A DNA stretch of 64,000 nt from an uncultured Clostridia bacterium (GCA_947303255.1 CAMYXL010000002.1:1-64000); one strand, 5' to 3'; positions 9,174 through 19,571 are shown, numbered from the stretch's first letter. Numbers and translations are program-made. Notes: generated from the sequence alone by a model not told the origin.

Positions 9174-12100
9174 GGTCTTACCACGTCGATGGAAGATACC
9201 AGTACCTGATCGGAATCGCCGAGATTGACCAGTTCGCCCTCTTCAAGCGAGAGATCGATGGTCTTTGTTCCGCCTCCGATAACCATGTAGGTAACCTTGA
9301 AATCACCACCGTAAGTCGTGAAGAAATATACCGGCTCGGAAGTTGTCCAGCCGATCCTGTCGGCCCTGTAGTCAGTGCCTGTGGTAACGATTCCCACCTT
9401 GGAGTCGAGATCGTATCTGTAGCACCAGATATCGTCAGTCTGAGTCGTGTAGTTAAGAAGATCCTCTTCGGTGTTGATGATCTCCATGTCATAGCCCATG
9501 AGCTTTTCAGCGAGGCTCTCGTCAGTCTCGATCTTGAAGTGTACACCGATGAGGTTCGGTGAGTAGATTACCGCAGGCTGCTGCTCTTTAAGGTAATCAT
9601 CTTCTATCAGCGCGAAAAAGTTCTGTGCCTTAAGTGACTGCTCCGTACCCGTTACGTAGTCGGTATTTCGGTATGCGGAGTTGATGCCGAAAGTGATATA
9701 AGTTCCGATATATGCGCAGAAGAAAACGCATACGAGGAATAAGCCGCGGAACAGCTTTGATCTGTAGGATGCGTAATATGTAAGAGCCACGAAAGCAGCC
9801 GTAAGAAGGACTGCCCAGCCGAAGTAGCAGATGGTGGTCGGAACGTAGCCTCGAACGTGGCTTACGTTGACCCACTCCTGATAGCTCGGGATCATGGCGT
9901 GCGGGATAGCGAATGTCATCGCCAAAAAGCCGCCCATCAGGAAGAAAACGAGCATCTTTTGAAGCGCACCCTTGCGGTCTTTGGCGTTAAGTTTTCGATA
10001 ATAGACCATGAGGCCGAATCCTATAGCGGCGAACGCCAGGGAACTCATAAGAGAAGTGATGATCGCTCTCGGATCCATTGCCATGAACATCTCTTTAAGT
10101 GATGTGATGACCTTGATGCCCATCAGTGGGAACATTCCGACGCTGAATACGATATACGTCAGAAGGAACGGCTTAAACTCGGTCATGGCCATGCTCGATA
10201 CAGGTGTCTCGACGACAGGATGAGACCTTAAGTACACGATGATGCCGAGGTAGATGACCGCTGTTATGAAGTGCGGCAGGATCGTTAAGACGAACTTCTT
10301 GAGGCCGTCTAAGCTGAAGAGCTTAAGGCCGGATCTTTTTACGTAAACGACTGTCAGGATCGCGTAAAGGAGCGATGACATGATGAAGGACTCATAGACC
10401 TGCATTGACTCGTAGTAGAGGAAAACGCTAATGATGAGTCTTATGATGTTGAGCTTTTTCTTATCGGCTCTCTTCTCCAGGTATTCGTTGTAGAGATAAA
10501 GTCCCAGGATCATGATGAAAAGGCCGTACATGAAGTCCAGCGGATAAGTCGTAATAAGGCTGTGCCAGATGTCGATCTGGAGGAAGCTTAAGAACAAGAC
10601 TGCAAAGAGCGCGCCGTGGAGCTTGCCGATTTTCTTGCCGAGGATGTAGCTGATAAGGCCGATGTTGGCGAAGATCGGAAGATACTGCATGAGCCAGATC
10701 GCAAGGAAGTTTCCTTTGCCGTTAACGAGATAACGGAACATGACGACCAGCGGGAAGATGAAGCCCACGCGGCCACGCGCGAGACCGTATTCAAAGGCGC
10801 GCTTGTAACCGATGGTAACGCCGTTTAAGCGGGCATCCACGAAGTCGAAGATGGAGTCGTGGCAGGCTAGGACCGTGTCACGGACGAACCAGATCATGGA
10901 CGCAAGGAGCGTAACGATGGCAACGCCGAGGAAGACGCTGAGCGCCAGAGATTGTTTTCGAGAAAGAGAATAGGAAGACATAGGCTTGCCGTTAAGGAGC
11001 TTCTTGTCCTCGCGGCCTAAGGCCAGCATATTCTCTGCAAAATAGTAGACGATCATACCGAGGTACAAAAGACCGTCGATCAGGACCGCAATGTTGACGT
11101 AGTTATACTCCAGCGGCACCTCAACGCCCACGCCCTCTGTGTTCGGCAGGTACATGTAGGCTTTCGGGACCAGAAGGAGCGCGGAGATGATGACGTAAAC
11201 GTAGTCACTTTTCTTCATCTTGTCACGGTTCATGAGCATGATGAAGATCGGCGCGAACAGGTACGCGGTATTATACAGGTATGAGTTCGGCGTGAGCCAC
11301 ACCATGATGGCGGTGATCACGAGAAGCTTCTTCCAGTTGGTCTTCTCCTTTTTGAGGAACGGCAGCGCCATGAACGTGATGAGCACTCCCATGAGAAGCC
11401 ATACGGCTTTGGTGATCCTCGGGTTGACCAAAAATCCGAAGCATCGTCCGACAAAGCCCACGAGAGCCGTGACACCGACCGAATAATAGATCGAATAAAG
11501 TCCTGAGCCGCCGCCGAATCCGAGAACTCCCAGGAGGAATTCCTTAACGTTCTCGATGTAGCCGCCCTTCAGGAAGAAGATCGGCACGAGGGTTACAACT
11601 GCGCCCGTGGCAAGAGCCCAGGTAAGTTTCTTGAACTTCTTCTCCACCACGTAGAGAAGGAGGATATAGATCGGGTAGACCTTGGTCGCTGCGCATAAAG
11701 CTACAAATACTGCGCCCAGGACACTGTCAGGCCTTTCTTCCTCGAAAACAGCCCACAGCATGAAAAGTATGATGGTAACCGCCAGGTAGTTGCCGCGGTC
11801 AAACAGGAAGATCGAAGGAGTTGATATCAAAAGCGCAAAGCCGATGAGGCCTGCCAGGACATAACGCTTCATGCGTTCTCCCAGTGACTTATTGTTCTCG
11901 CCTTTGTTCTGAAGATATGCGTGGATCATGACGACCACGAGGAAGCCGACAACACAAAGACCGAAGAACAGGAGAAGTGAATCCTGAACCTTCTGATCTT
12001 CGACTGCAAATCTCATCGTGAAGATATCGTAGCCCGAATAGTCGGCCATCTGCGAGAAGATATACGCGAATATAAGGATTATCGGCGGATAGTTGCTGAG

Positions 12101-12316
12101 CTTTGTCCTGTATGGATCCAGGTCGCAGATAGCATTGTTGATGGTCGTAAAATCCTTGAAGATGTCATGCCTGAAGAACCTGAAATCACCTGTCGGATAC
12201 TCGGCCCCCTTAGACTGCATCACTATGGAAAATATCATGAAAGCGGCGTATAAGCCGATAAACAGCCCAAAGAAGAGCAGAATCTTTTTCCTGTTTTCCT
12301 TTTGCTGATCCATCAT
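9170..12316 (-). CDS. Large polytopic membrane protein: GT87/DUF2029-like N-terminal half plus GtrII-like C-terminal half
   Basis: About 1050 aa with two multi-TM halves; GT87-like FDRGNYLAVTIILFMLWAVFEEERPDSVLGAVFVALCAATKVYPIYIL; start moved to MMDQQ with GGGAG upstream. Confidence 0.6.
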   Translation of the reverse strand: MMDQQKENRKKILLFFGLFIGLYAAFMIFSIVMQSKGAEYPTGDFRFFRHDIFKDFTTINNAICDLDPYRTKLSNYPPIILIFAYIFSQMADYSGYDIFTMRFAVEDQKVQDSLLLFFGLCVVGFLVVVMIHAYLQNKGENNKSLGERMKRYVLAGLIGFALLISTPSIFLFDRGNYLAVTIILFMLWAVFEEERPDSVLGAVFVALCAATKVYPIYILLLYVVEKKFKKLTWALATGAVVTLVPIFFLKGGYIENVKEFLLGVLGFGGGSGLYSIYYSVGVTALVGFVGRCFGFLVNPRITKAVWLLMGVLITFMALPFLKKEKTNWKKLLVITAIMVWLTPNSYLYNTAYLFAPIFIMLMNRDKMKKSDYVYVIISALLLVPKAYMYLPNTEGVGVEVPLEYNYVNIAVLIDGLLYLGMIVYYFAENMLALGREDKKLLNGKPMSSYSLSRKQSLALSVFLGVAIVTLLASMIWFVRDTVLACHDSIFDFVDARLNGVTIGYKRAFEYGLARGRVGFIFPLVVMFRYLVNGKGNFLAIWLMQYLPIFANIGLISYILGKKIGKLHGALFAVLFLSFLQIDIWHSLITTYPLDFMYGLFIMILGLYLYNEYLEKRADKKKLNIIRLIISVFLYYESMQVYESFIMSSLLYAILTVVYVKRSGLKLFSLDGLKKFVLTILPHFITAVIYLGIIVYLRSHPVVETPVSSMAMTEFKPFLLTYIVFSVGMFPLMGIKVITSLKEMFMAMDPRAIITSLMSSLAFAAIGFGLMVYYRKLNAKDRKGALQKMLVFFLMGGFLAMTFAIPHAMIPSYQEWVNVSHVRGYVPTTICYFGWAVLLTAAFVALTYYASYRSKLFRGLFLVCVFFCAYIGTYITFGINSAYRNTDYVTGTEQSLKAQNFFALIEDDYLKEQQPAVIYSPNLIGVHFKIETDESLAEKLMGYDMEIINTEEDLLNYTTQTDDIWCYRYDLDSKVGIVTTGTDYRADRIGWTTSEPVYFFTTYGGDFKVTYMVIGGGTKTIDLSLEEGELVNLGDSDQVLVSSIDVVRP

Positions 12317-12452
12317 ATTCTCCCAAAATAATAAATAATAAGCCTTGTGATAATAATACAAAAACCGTCGGATATCAATTGAAAAGCGCCCTTGTAACAG
12401 TAGTTTATCCTAATTGCCACAATCCTGCCCCTAAAGTCACCCGTAAGAAAAT

Positions 12453-12632
12453 TTGACTATGCTCAACCGAATATGTAATAATAAGTCCAATTCGTAAAAA
12501 ATGTCTTATTTTGTCACAATTATCTGTCAAAAAGATGGCATTTTCGGGTCACATTGCTGTTATATCCTTTTTGGATATCACTGATATGCGGGGGGAGTTC
12601 AATACGCCCATTGAGCTCCCTTTTATTATGCC
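12453..12632 (+). ncRNA. Candidate short transcript (sRNA or leader) with promoter and terminator
   Basis: TTGACT (12453-12458), 17-nt spacer, TAATAA (12476-12481), hairpin ATATCC-TTTTT-GGATAT (12562-12578), then an 11-bp stem 12593-12620 followed by TTTTATT; no ORF between. Confidence 0.4.
12593..12626 (+). terminator. Rho-independent terminator upstream of the AbrB/HipA-like pair
   Basis: GGGAGTTCAAT-ACGCCC-ATTGAGCTCCC-TTTTATT. Confidence 0.7.
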
Positions 12633-12658
12633 CGAAAACAATCCTCAATATCATTTAC

Positions 12659-12704
12659 TATTCGTTACGAATAACATATAATAATTGTACGAGGTGATAC
12701 GAAT
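12659..12704 (+). promoter_or_regulatory. Putative operator/promoter of the AbrB/HipA-like pair
   Basis: 15-bp palindrome TATTCGTTACGAATA (12659-12673) next to TATAAT (12677-12682); the half-site TACGAAT recurs at 12698-12704 over the start codon. Confidence 0.45.
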
Positions 12705-13239
12705 GGAATCCAGAAAAGCAAAGATATCTTCCTGCGCCGCAGGCGGCACTGCAAGCAAAGGCAGCAAAACATATAAGTTAACGATCCCTTCAGCTTGGAT
12801 AAGTAAGTTAGGTCTCGATAAAGATTCACGCGATGTTATACTTGCTTTCGACGGCAATTCGATAATCGTGACTCCAATCCAGACTCCTAAGCAATTCGTC
12901 CAAAGCCGCTTATCTGCAGGTCACAACGTTGTCTCCATAAAATACTTCGATAACAAAAAACTGTGTTCACGCATCTACGCAGACAAAACTTCAAAGGAAT
13001 TGATAGTACAGAACTATACGGATCTTTTCACTAAAACTGCTTTCGGAAAAAAAGAGAATCCCTCATGGTCAGATCTGGAGTTCTTTATCGAAGACAGATG
13101 TATCCCACGACAAAGAGCCGGTCTTCGCTACTACCTTGAAGCATTAGGCCTGTCCGAATATGATCCGTGGTCGATAATCTCGAAAACAAAAGGAAAAATG
13201 GCAGAAGATATGCAATGGATGGAGGTCGAAGAACTATAA
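12703..13239 (+). CDS. AbrB/SpoVT-like protein with C-terminal extension (putative antitoxin partner)
   Basis: KTYKLTIPSAWISKLGLDKDSRDVILAFDGNSIIVTP resembles a swapped-hairpin DNA-binding fold; C-terminal FFIEDRCIPRQRAGLRYYLEALGLSEYDPWSIISKTKGKMAEDMQWMEV; overlaps the kinase gene by one nucleotide (TAATG). Confidence 0.7.
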   Translation: MESRKAKISSCAAGGTASKGSKTYKLTIPSAWISKLGLDKDSRDVILAFDGNSIIVTPIQTPKQFVQSRLSAGHNVVSIKYFDNKKLCSRIYADKTSKELIVQNYTDLFTKTAFGKKENPSWSDLEFFIEDRCIPRQRAGLRYYLEALGLSEYDPWSIISKTKGKMAEDMQWMEVEEL

Positions 13240-14048
13240 TGACTTCATTCCTTTCAAACAACAAGATCGCTGAGACGTCTTCAAAAGGAAATCAGGAAAA
13301 GTGGATATCCAAAGACCGCTGGTATAAGCTGGATCAATTTGGTTATGAAGGCTTAAGCGAAGTGGCTGTCTCCTCCCTCTTGGAATTCAGTACCATTGAA
13401 CTGGATACTCCATTCACTTTTGTGAGATACCGATCTGAAAAGATGAATGTTCATGGTATTGAAAGAGCAGGATGTTCCAGCAGGAACTTTCTCAAAAAAG
13501 GACAGGCTATAATCACCCTGTCTCATCTTTTCAGAAATGCCGGAATGCCTCTATCTGAGACTTTGAAAAACATTCCGAGCGACAAACAGAGGATCAAATT
13601 TGTAGCTGAGAAAACAGCGGAACTGACGGGATTACCCTTGTTTCCTCAGTATCTGACTTTGCTCTTTGAAATCGATGCTCTTTTTCTTAATGATGACAGA
13701 CACTTCAATAACATAGCTGTTCTGGAAGAAAACGGTCGATTTGATTATTGCCCTATATTTGATAATGGAGCCTCACTTCTATCCAATACGATGGATAATC
13801 CGATGGATATTGATCCGCGTGCTTTGATCAAAAATATCAAAGCTCGTCCCTTTGTCACCACATTTAACCGTCAAGTAATAAGTGCGACATCTCTATACGG
13901 AAAACAATTGAGTATCAAGAAGTTTTCAGAAAATGAGTTAAGAGATATCCTGTCCGCTCCCCTTTCTTTCTACGCTTCGAGAGACAGATCCTTTATTGCT
14001 GATCGAGTAGTGAAAACTATCCTTACAAGGCAAAGAGCAAATTCGTAA
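13239..14048 (+). CDS. HipA-like serine/threonine kinase (putative toxin)
   Basis: FLNDDRHFNNIAVL catalytic loop, PIFDNGASLL DxG-type motif and GCSSRNFLKKGQAIITLSHLF; no N-terminal Couple_HipA domain. Confidence 0.75.
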   Translation: MTSFLSNNKIAETSSKGNQEKWISKDRWYKLDQFGYEGLSEVAVSSLLEFSTIELDTPFTFVRYRSEKMNVHGIERAGCSSRNFLKKGQAIITLSHLFRNAGMPLSETLKNIPSDKQRIKFVAEKTAELTGLPLFPQYLTLLFEIDALFLNDDRHFNNIAVLEENGRFDYCPIFDNGASLLSNTMDNPMDIDPRALIKNIKARPFVTTFNRQVISATSLYGKQLSIKKFSENELRDILSAPLSFYASRDRSFIADRVVKTILTRQRANS

Positions 14049-14095
14049 TCTCCCTGAAATTGACATTCTTTTAAAACAAAAGGTAAAATTTATCC

Positions 14096-15334
14096 ATGAG
14101 CGAGAGGATTAGATCCATCAGATGCAACGTTCAGTGCATGAACTTCTTGGACGGCGTTTTCTACGCCCTTTATTTTATTGCGTTCAATTACCTCTTTCTC
14201 ACCACCACATTGTTCTACGATTACACCTTCTTCGCCTACAGAGGTATGCTCGAACGCGGAATGAACATTGTTACATTCTTCCTCATCGGCCTTTCCGTCA
14301 TGAGCATCGTGGTCCTTTTCGACTCCATAAAGGAACGCATCCTGCCTGCACTTTTATTTGCCGCCGCCATCGCATACACCATAGCCAGAGGCGGCACCTA
14401 CAACAACGACATCCTGGTATTTTTCCTCCTTGTCATCAGCTCGAAAAAGAAATCTTTCAAGCTCATCGGCTACATCTCACTTCTTTGCGGATCCCTCTGG
14501 ATCATCGCATCTCTCATCGCGTCACTTACAGGTTTCATACCTGACGTCATAAGCTACAACGGCGGTCACGGCTTCGGCATCATCTGCAACACCGACCTCA
14601 TGTGTCACCTGTTTATGCTGACGATGCTCATCTTCATCATCAGAAAAGGCCGTCCGGGCCTTCCTTCCCTCGCCTTAAGCGCCGTGATCCTTCTTTGGGC
14701 CGGCCTCGCGATCCAGGCTGACATCGGATTTTTCTGCTACGCAGTCCTCCTCGTTGTAACCATCGCCTATAAGCTCACCTTCCCTATGGGATCAAAGCTT
14801 CGTAACAAGTTCATCATGAAACCTATAGCAGTTCTCATGATCTTCTCATTCGTGATCCTGGCAGTAACTACACTTCTTCTCACATACTACTGCCCGGAGA
14901 GTACTCTCAAGAACCTATCTGAATCCCACGATATCTTTAAGCTCATCGCGATCCGTATCTCCTGCGGCCAGACCGCTTTCGAGAACTACAAGATCCTGCC
15001 GCTCGGCCAGAAAGTCCATGAATTCGGAACGCTCAATGACATCAAGAAGAGCATCTTCGCCAAGGATTATTTCTTCCTTGATGTATCCTACACGAAGATC
15101 TTATTCCACAACGGCTACGTCATGCTCGGCGGAGTCCTCACGCTCTTCACCGCCCTTCAGATCCGCCTTCTAAAACACAAGCAGTTCTACGCCATGTTCA
15201 TCATGACGATGTTCGCCATCATCTGCGCCATCGAGCACAGCATGATCGAACCTGCCTACTGCGTCTTCGCCTACCTCATGTTCGCCGAGATCGACTTTGA
15301 CAGACCTCTTGTATCTGCGTATATTGAAGAATAG
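14096..15334 (+). CDS. Wzy-like polysaccharide polymerase, polytopic
   Basis: Multi-TM protein, collinear with and similar to the product of 23273..24559 (GFIPD...NGGHGFGIICNTDLMCH). Confidence 0.6.
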   Translation: MSERIRSIRCNVQCMNFLDGVFYALYFIAFNYLFLTTTLFYDYTFFAYRGMLERGMNIVTFFLIGLSVMSIVVLFDSIKERILPALLFAAAIAYTIARGGTYNNDILVFFLLVISSKKKSFKLIGYISLLCGSLWIIASLIASLTGFIPDVISYNGGHGFGIICNTDLMCHLFMLTMLIFIIRKGRPGLPSLALSAVILLWAGLAIQADIGFFCYAVLLVVTIAYKLTFPMGSKLRNKFIMKPIAVLMIFSFVILAVTTLLLTYYCPESTLKNLSESHDIFKLIAIRISCGQTAFENYKILPLGQKVHEFGTLNDIKKSIFAKDYFFLDVSYTKILFHNGYVMLGGVLTLFTALQIRLLKHKQFYAMFIMTMFAIICAIEHSMIEPAYCVFAYLMFAEIDFDRPLVSAYIEE

Positions 15335-15363
15335 GTTTTGTGTTAGAAAGAGAGTAGGAGTTG

Positions 15364-16437
15364 ATGGGAGTTTCCGATAGTAAAGGTATTACTGCAAACT
15401 CGCGCAGTTCGTATATTGATGTTGCACGCGGTATTTGCATGATCTGCATTGTTTTAGGTCACCAAGGCAATCCTTTTATCAATCGGTTTGTCTTCACCTT
15501 TCATCTTCCTGTATTCTTCATTATTACAGGTTATTTCTTTAACCCTAAAACATCGTTCAAGGATCTTGTCATTAAGAGATCCCGTGGTCTTATCATCCCT
15601 TATTTCTTCGCTTGCGCTTGTATTCTGGCCTCCTATTACTCTATCAGCACATTTATTCTACATTCCGATCACACCAGCGTAATTCTTTGGATGAAGAGGA
15701 TCGTAAAATCCGTTTTTTGGGGAGCGGGCGATTCCTGGGAAAAGCCTTTTGAGATTCCGGGAATAGGTGCTATCTGGTTTTTGTGGGCTACTTTCTGGGC
15801 TTGTTTGATCTTCTATTTCTTGCTCAAACTCTCTCCTGTAAAGCGTGCACTAATAATTTGTGGTCTTTTTATCTTTGCTCGTTGGAGCGTAAACAATATA
15901 GGTTTTGCCCCATTAAGTATCCAACCTGCTCTCTCAGCTCTTCTTTTTATCTATGTAGGTTATCTGTGGAGACAGAATGAACCGGAGATCAAAAAAACAC
16001 CGGTTTCTGTCAGAGCATTGGCCGGTGTCTTTGCATCATTATTGTGGATACAGTTTATATATGAATTTAAGTCATTTTGGTTAGTACATAGTGATTATGG
16101 TCGGGGATTTATGGATGTTATCTCGAGCATCGCTGCTTCTTTCCTGGTGTTGGCTATATCCTATGTAGCAGATAAAAAATTGGGACGCCTGCTGGCTCCG
16201 ATAAGGATGCTCGGACGCTACAGCATCATCGCTTTGTGTGCTCATATTATAGAGATGAACTCATTTCCGTGGGGAAATATTACGAACGCAATCTTAGGAG
16301 AAAACTCTCCTTATGTTAAGACACTGTATCTTAAGATACTTTTAAAGTTATGTTGGATTTTTCTTATTACATTTATTCTTTCCAGATTCAATATCACAAG
16401 AAAGATCTTTAATCTGAAAGGAAGAAAAAATGGATAA
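15364..16437 (+). CDS. Acyltransferase 3 family membrane protein
   Basis: YIDVARGICMICIVLGHQGNPFINRFVFTFHLPVFFIITGYFF. Confidence 0.85.
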   Translation: MGVSDSKGITANSRSSYIDVARGICMICIVLGHQGNPFINRFVFTFHLPVFFIITGYFFNPKTSFKDLVIKRSRGLIIPYFFACACILASYYSISTFILHSDHTSVILWMKRIVKSVFWGAGDSWEKPFEIPGIGAIWFLWATFWACLIFYFLLKLSPVKRALIICGLFIFARWSVNNIGFAPLSIQPALSALLFIYVGYLWRQNEPEIKKTPVSVRALAGVFASLLWIQFIYEFKSFWLVHSDYGRGFMDVISSIAASFLVLAISYVADKKLGRLLAPIRMLGRYSIIALCAHIIEMNSFPWGNITNAILGENSPYVKTLYLKILLKLCWIFLITFILSRFNITRKIFNLKGRKNG

Positions 16438-17467
16438 CAAAACGAAGGTCAGGAATTGGGATATAGCAAAAGGAATAGCCATCCTCTCCCTTTTAATGGG
16501 AAATATCGATGGTATTCCTCCGTTGATGAAAGCGATCATTTTTTCGTTCAGTATTCCGTTGTTATTTGCCGCAAGTGATTACTGTAGAGAAAAGTATGAT
16601 ATCAAAGATACGCTGATCAGATCATCCAAGGGCCTTCTTGCTCCGTATTTGGCAGTCTGTCTTATCTCAGCTTGTATTGCTGCTTATCGTAACGGTGATA
16701 TAGAAACTAATATCTTTGTCTTAAGGGACAAGCTTTACGATATGTTTGCAGGTATGAGCGAGATTAAAGGAGTCTTCGAGAATCTTAATACCGTATGGCT
16801 TGCATGGATAATAATCTGCTTGTTCTTGGCACGCCTCATATATGTCCTTGTTATGCAACTGACTAAGAAGCTTCCTTGGTTTGTTTCGTTAATAGTCATC
16901 ATAGTACTATCAGCAACCGGAATTATTATCAGCAACAAGATCGGTTTCCTTCCGTGGAGTGCAGATATTGCCCTGTTCTCGACCATATTCATGTGGGCAT
17001 GTGACAACTCAAAACATGTGATCGATTTTTCCAAACGTTTCAAGTTTTCGTTGCTTATCGCTTCCTTGATAGTCATTACTTTTATTCCGGTTTGGATCTA
17101 TTTGGTATGCAAAGATCATTGGAGCGATCTTGCATCAAGAAACTACGCTAGGGATCCTTTATGCGTGATTACGGCTCTTCTCGGAATATTCGTTGTTTTA
17201 ATATTATCTATGGCTTTAGATAAGTTGAAATACATCGGTTCCGCTATTTCCTGGTTTGGAAAGAATTCACTCATCATCCTTATCATTCATTGCCTTGAAT
17301 CACGCTTTTTCAACTGGGAAAAATACATATATCCACATATGCCTTGTTTCATAAGCGGAATGTGGTATCGGGAAATGATCGTAAAAGTTTTCTTTATTCT
17401 TCTTGTCTCTGCAGCCGTTGCAGGAATCAAAAGACTCTGCGATATGAATGAATATGACAATAAATAG
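16430..17467 (+). CDS. Acyltransferase 3 family membrane protein
   Basis: RNWDIAKGIAILSLLMGNIDGIPPLMKAIIFSFSIPLLF; overlaps the upstream paralogue by 8 bp. Confidence 0.75.
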   Translation: MDNKTKVRNWDIAKGIAILSLLMGNIDGIPPLMKAIIFSFSIPLLFAASDYCREKYDIKDTLIRSSKGLLAPYLAVCLISACIAAYRNGDIETNIFVLRDKLYDMFAGMSEIKGVFENLNTVWLAWIIICLFLARLIYVLVMQLTKKLPWFVSLIVIIVLSATGIIISNKIGFLPWSADIALFSTIFMWACDNSKHVIDFSKRFKFSLLIASLIVITFIPVWIYLVCKDHWSDLASRNYARDPLCVITALLGIFVVLILSMALDKLKYIGSAISWFGKNSLIILIIHCLESRFFNWEKYIYPHMPCFISGMWYREMIVKVFFILLVSAAVAGIKRLCDMNEYDNK

Positions 17468-17569
17468 AGAAACGGACAGATCTTTGCGTATTTGTTTGTT
17501 GTTTTTTCTGTTGTACTAATATGCTGATTAAACTATACTAGGACACGATATGAACAAGGAGCTACTATA

Positions 17570-19567
17570 ATGAATCCGTCAGAAACGAACTCGAAAAAAT
17601 TGTCGGCAATAATCTTTGCCGTAATACCTTTATCGGTCATACTATGGATTACAATCCGCTTAACCATCCAGGATCAGGCAATCTACCTTATCCTGTTTTC
17701 GTTGTTCTATGTTTTGATTCCGGGCTTCATAAGTTTAAAAGCGCTGGACAAAGATATAATTGAGCGGTTCGGAAAATTTACTTCCGTCATTGCTTTCTTC
17801 TTTGGTTTTTTCCTTTTAGTAGTTCAGTATTACCTTCTCAATGCCATCGGATGCCTGTCATTTATCAGGTTTACTCCTATTCTCCTGATACTACTCATTA
17901 TTGTTATATTCCGAAAAAGAATTGCGTTCTCAATAAAGAAATTCGATGTTGTGGAAAAACTCTCAGAAGAGACTCCGTTTTTCATTCTGACAGCAATATT
18001 GATGGTTGCTACATATCACTATTTCTTCCATATGCTACCAACCAAAACAAGCGACATTTTTATCGATTTTCTCTACCATATGGGCAATATCAATATCCTG
18101 ACCAGAGGAGGTTCTCTGGAGGATACGCGTGTCCTTGGAATGACATTCAAATACCACTACTTTGCAGATCTTTACTATGCAATACTCCGCCGTGTTTTTC
18201 CGGCTGATATATGGAGATGTGTCGCAAGATATCCTATCCTTTACATAGCTCCTCTGATAAGCAGAAGTACTTATGCTTTAATCAGTTCGAAAACAAAGAA
18301 CAAAGTGCTGTGTGTGTTCATCCCTACATTGATGGCACTTTTTTCTTCGATCTCTCCTACATCTACTCTTATGGTCTGCAATTTGCTGACCAGTGTTAAC
18401 GGTGTCGGATTTGCGCTGCCTATCGCAATCGTCATTGTCGAGGTATTGGTCAAGAGTGCGGAAAAGAAATCAATGAAACTTACCGACCTTGTCATCCTCT
18501 TTGCTTTAACACTTGTTTTGACAGGTTCCAAAGGACCATTTACTTTGGCTGTTATCGGAGCATTTGTCATATTCATTATCTACATGACAATAGATCAAAG
18601 AAAACTATCTCTTATGCAGATAGCTGCTTTTATAACGATCGTGGTTTCCTTTGCCATCATATGGTTTACGCTGCTCAATGTGGCTGTAAATGATTCCAAT
18701 ATCCAGGGCGAGTCCACTGGCATCCTCAAATACATCAAGCTTGAGATCCCGATGCCAAATACAGATTTAACAAGAGATCATGCACCGGATTCCAAACATG
18801 CTATGCTGTTCTTCCCTATTAACATCTTGTATTCCTTCGGAGGAGCAGCTTTCCCTCTGATGCTTCTCGTTCCAAATCTGATACTCGCACTCTTCTGTCA
18901 TCGCGAAAAAAAGAAAGATTATCGCTTGGTATTCTGTGCGATCTGCGGTTGTATGGGAATCGGAGGAGACTATTTCCTTAATCTTGGTCGAAACAGAACC
19001 TATTTCCTTATGTTTGCAATTCCGTTTGTATATTTTTCTGCTATCGGATGTTTTGAGATGCTGTATCAGAATCGTAAGAAGGTCGTTCTTGTTCTTACAA
19101 CATTATTTCTCATGTTAAACGGTTACTATATGACTCAGGCAATCATAGAAAACTCTCTTTATCAGTTCTATCCTTGGAAAATCGGTTCAATATCAGAAAA
19201 CGAACTCGAAGCTATCAACTGGATAAAAGAGAATACTGATGAGGATGCTCTTTTTGCGATCAACGGTTCATACATCAACGGAAAGGCATACTACTATTCC
19301 GCATTTACCGAGAGAAGGTACTATCTTGAATCCTACAGTTATTCAATGAATAGCGGTAAGACACATGACGATCTGGAAGATCAGATCAAGAAGAACGATG
19401 CTCTGTATAATGACAGTTCTTCACGAGAAATAGCTGATGAACTCAACATCGACTATATCGTTTATTACGACGCCGAGAAAGTTTCAGCTATTCTGGAAAA
19501 TAACTACACCCTGTGCTACTCTAACGATGAAATCAGGATATACTCTACAGAACATAACAAGGACTAA
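17570..19567 (+). CDS. Polytopic membrane protein of the polysaccharide locus (possible GT-C type)
   Basis: 665 aa with many TM helices and a C-terminal soluble domain; located just upstream of a DPM1/GtrB-like GT2. Confidence 0.6.
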   Translation: MNPSETNSKKLSAIIFAVIPLSVILWITIRLTIQDQAIYLILFSLFYVLIPGFISLKALDKDIIERFGKFTSVIAFFFGFFLLVVQYYLLNAIGCLSFIRFTPILLILLIIVIFRKRIAFSIKKFDVVEKLSEETPFFILTAILMVATYHYFFHMLPTKTSDIFIDFLYHMGNINILTRGGSLEDTRVLGMTFKYHYFADLYYAILRRVFPADIWRCVARYPILYIAPLISRSTYALISSKTKNKVLCVFIPTLMALFSSISPTSTLMVCNLLTSVNGVGFALPIAIVIVEVLVKSAEKKSMKLTDLVILFALTLVLTGSKGPFTLAVIGAFVIFIIYMTIDQRKLSLMQIAAFITIVVSFAIIWFTLLNVAVNDSNIQGESTGILKYIKLEIPMPNTDLTRDHAPDSKHAMLFFPINILYSFGGAAFPLMLLVPNLILALFCHREKKKDYRLVFCAICGCMGIGGDYFLNLGRNRTYFLMFAIPFVYFSAIGCFEMLYQNRKKVVLVLTTLFLMLNGYYMTQAIIENSLYQFYPWKIGSISENELEAINWIKENTDEDALFAINGSYINGKAYYYSAFTERRYYLESYSYSMNSGKTHDDLEDQIKKNDALYNDSSSREIADELNIDYIVYYDAEKVSAILENNYTLCYSNDEIRIYSTEHNKD

Positions 19568-19571
19568 TACA

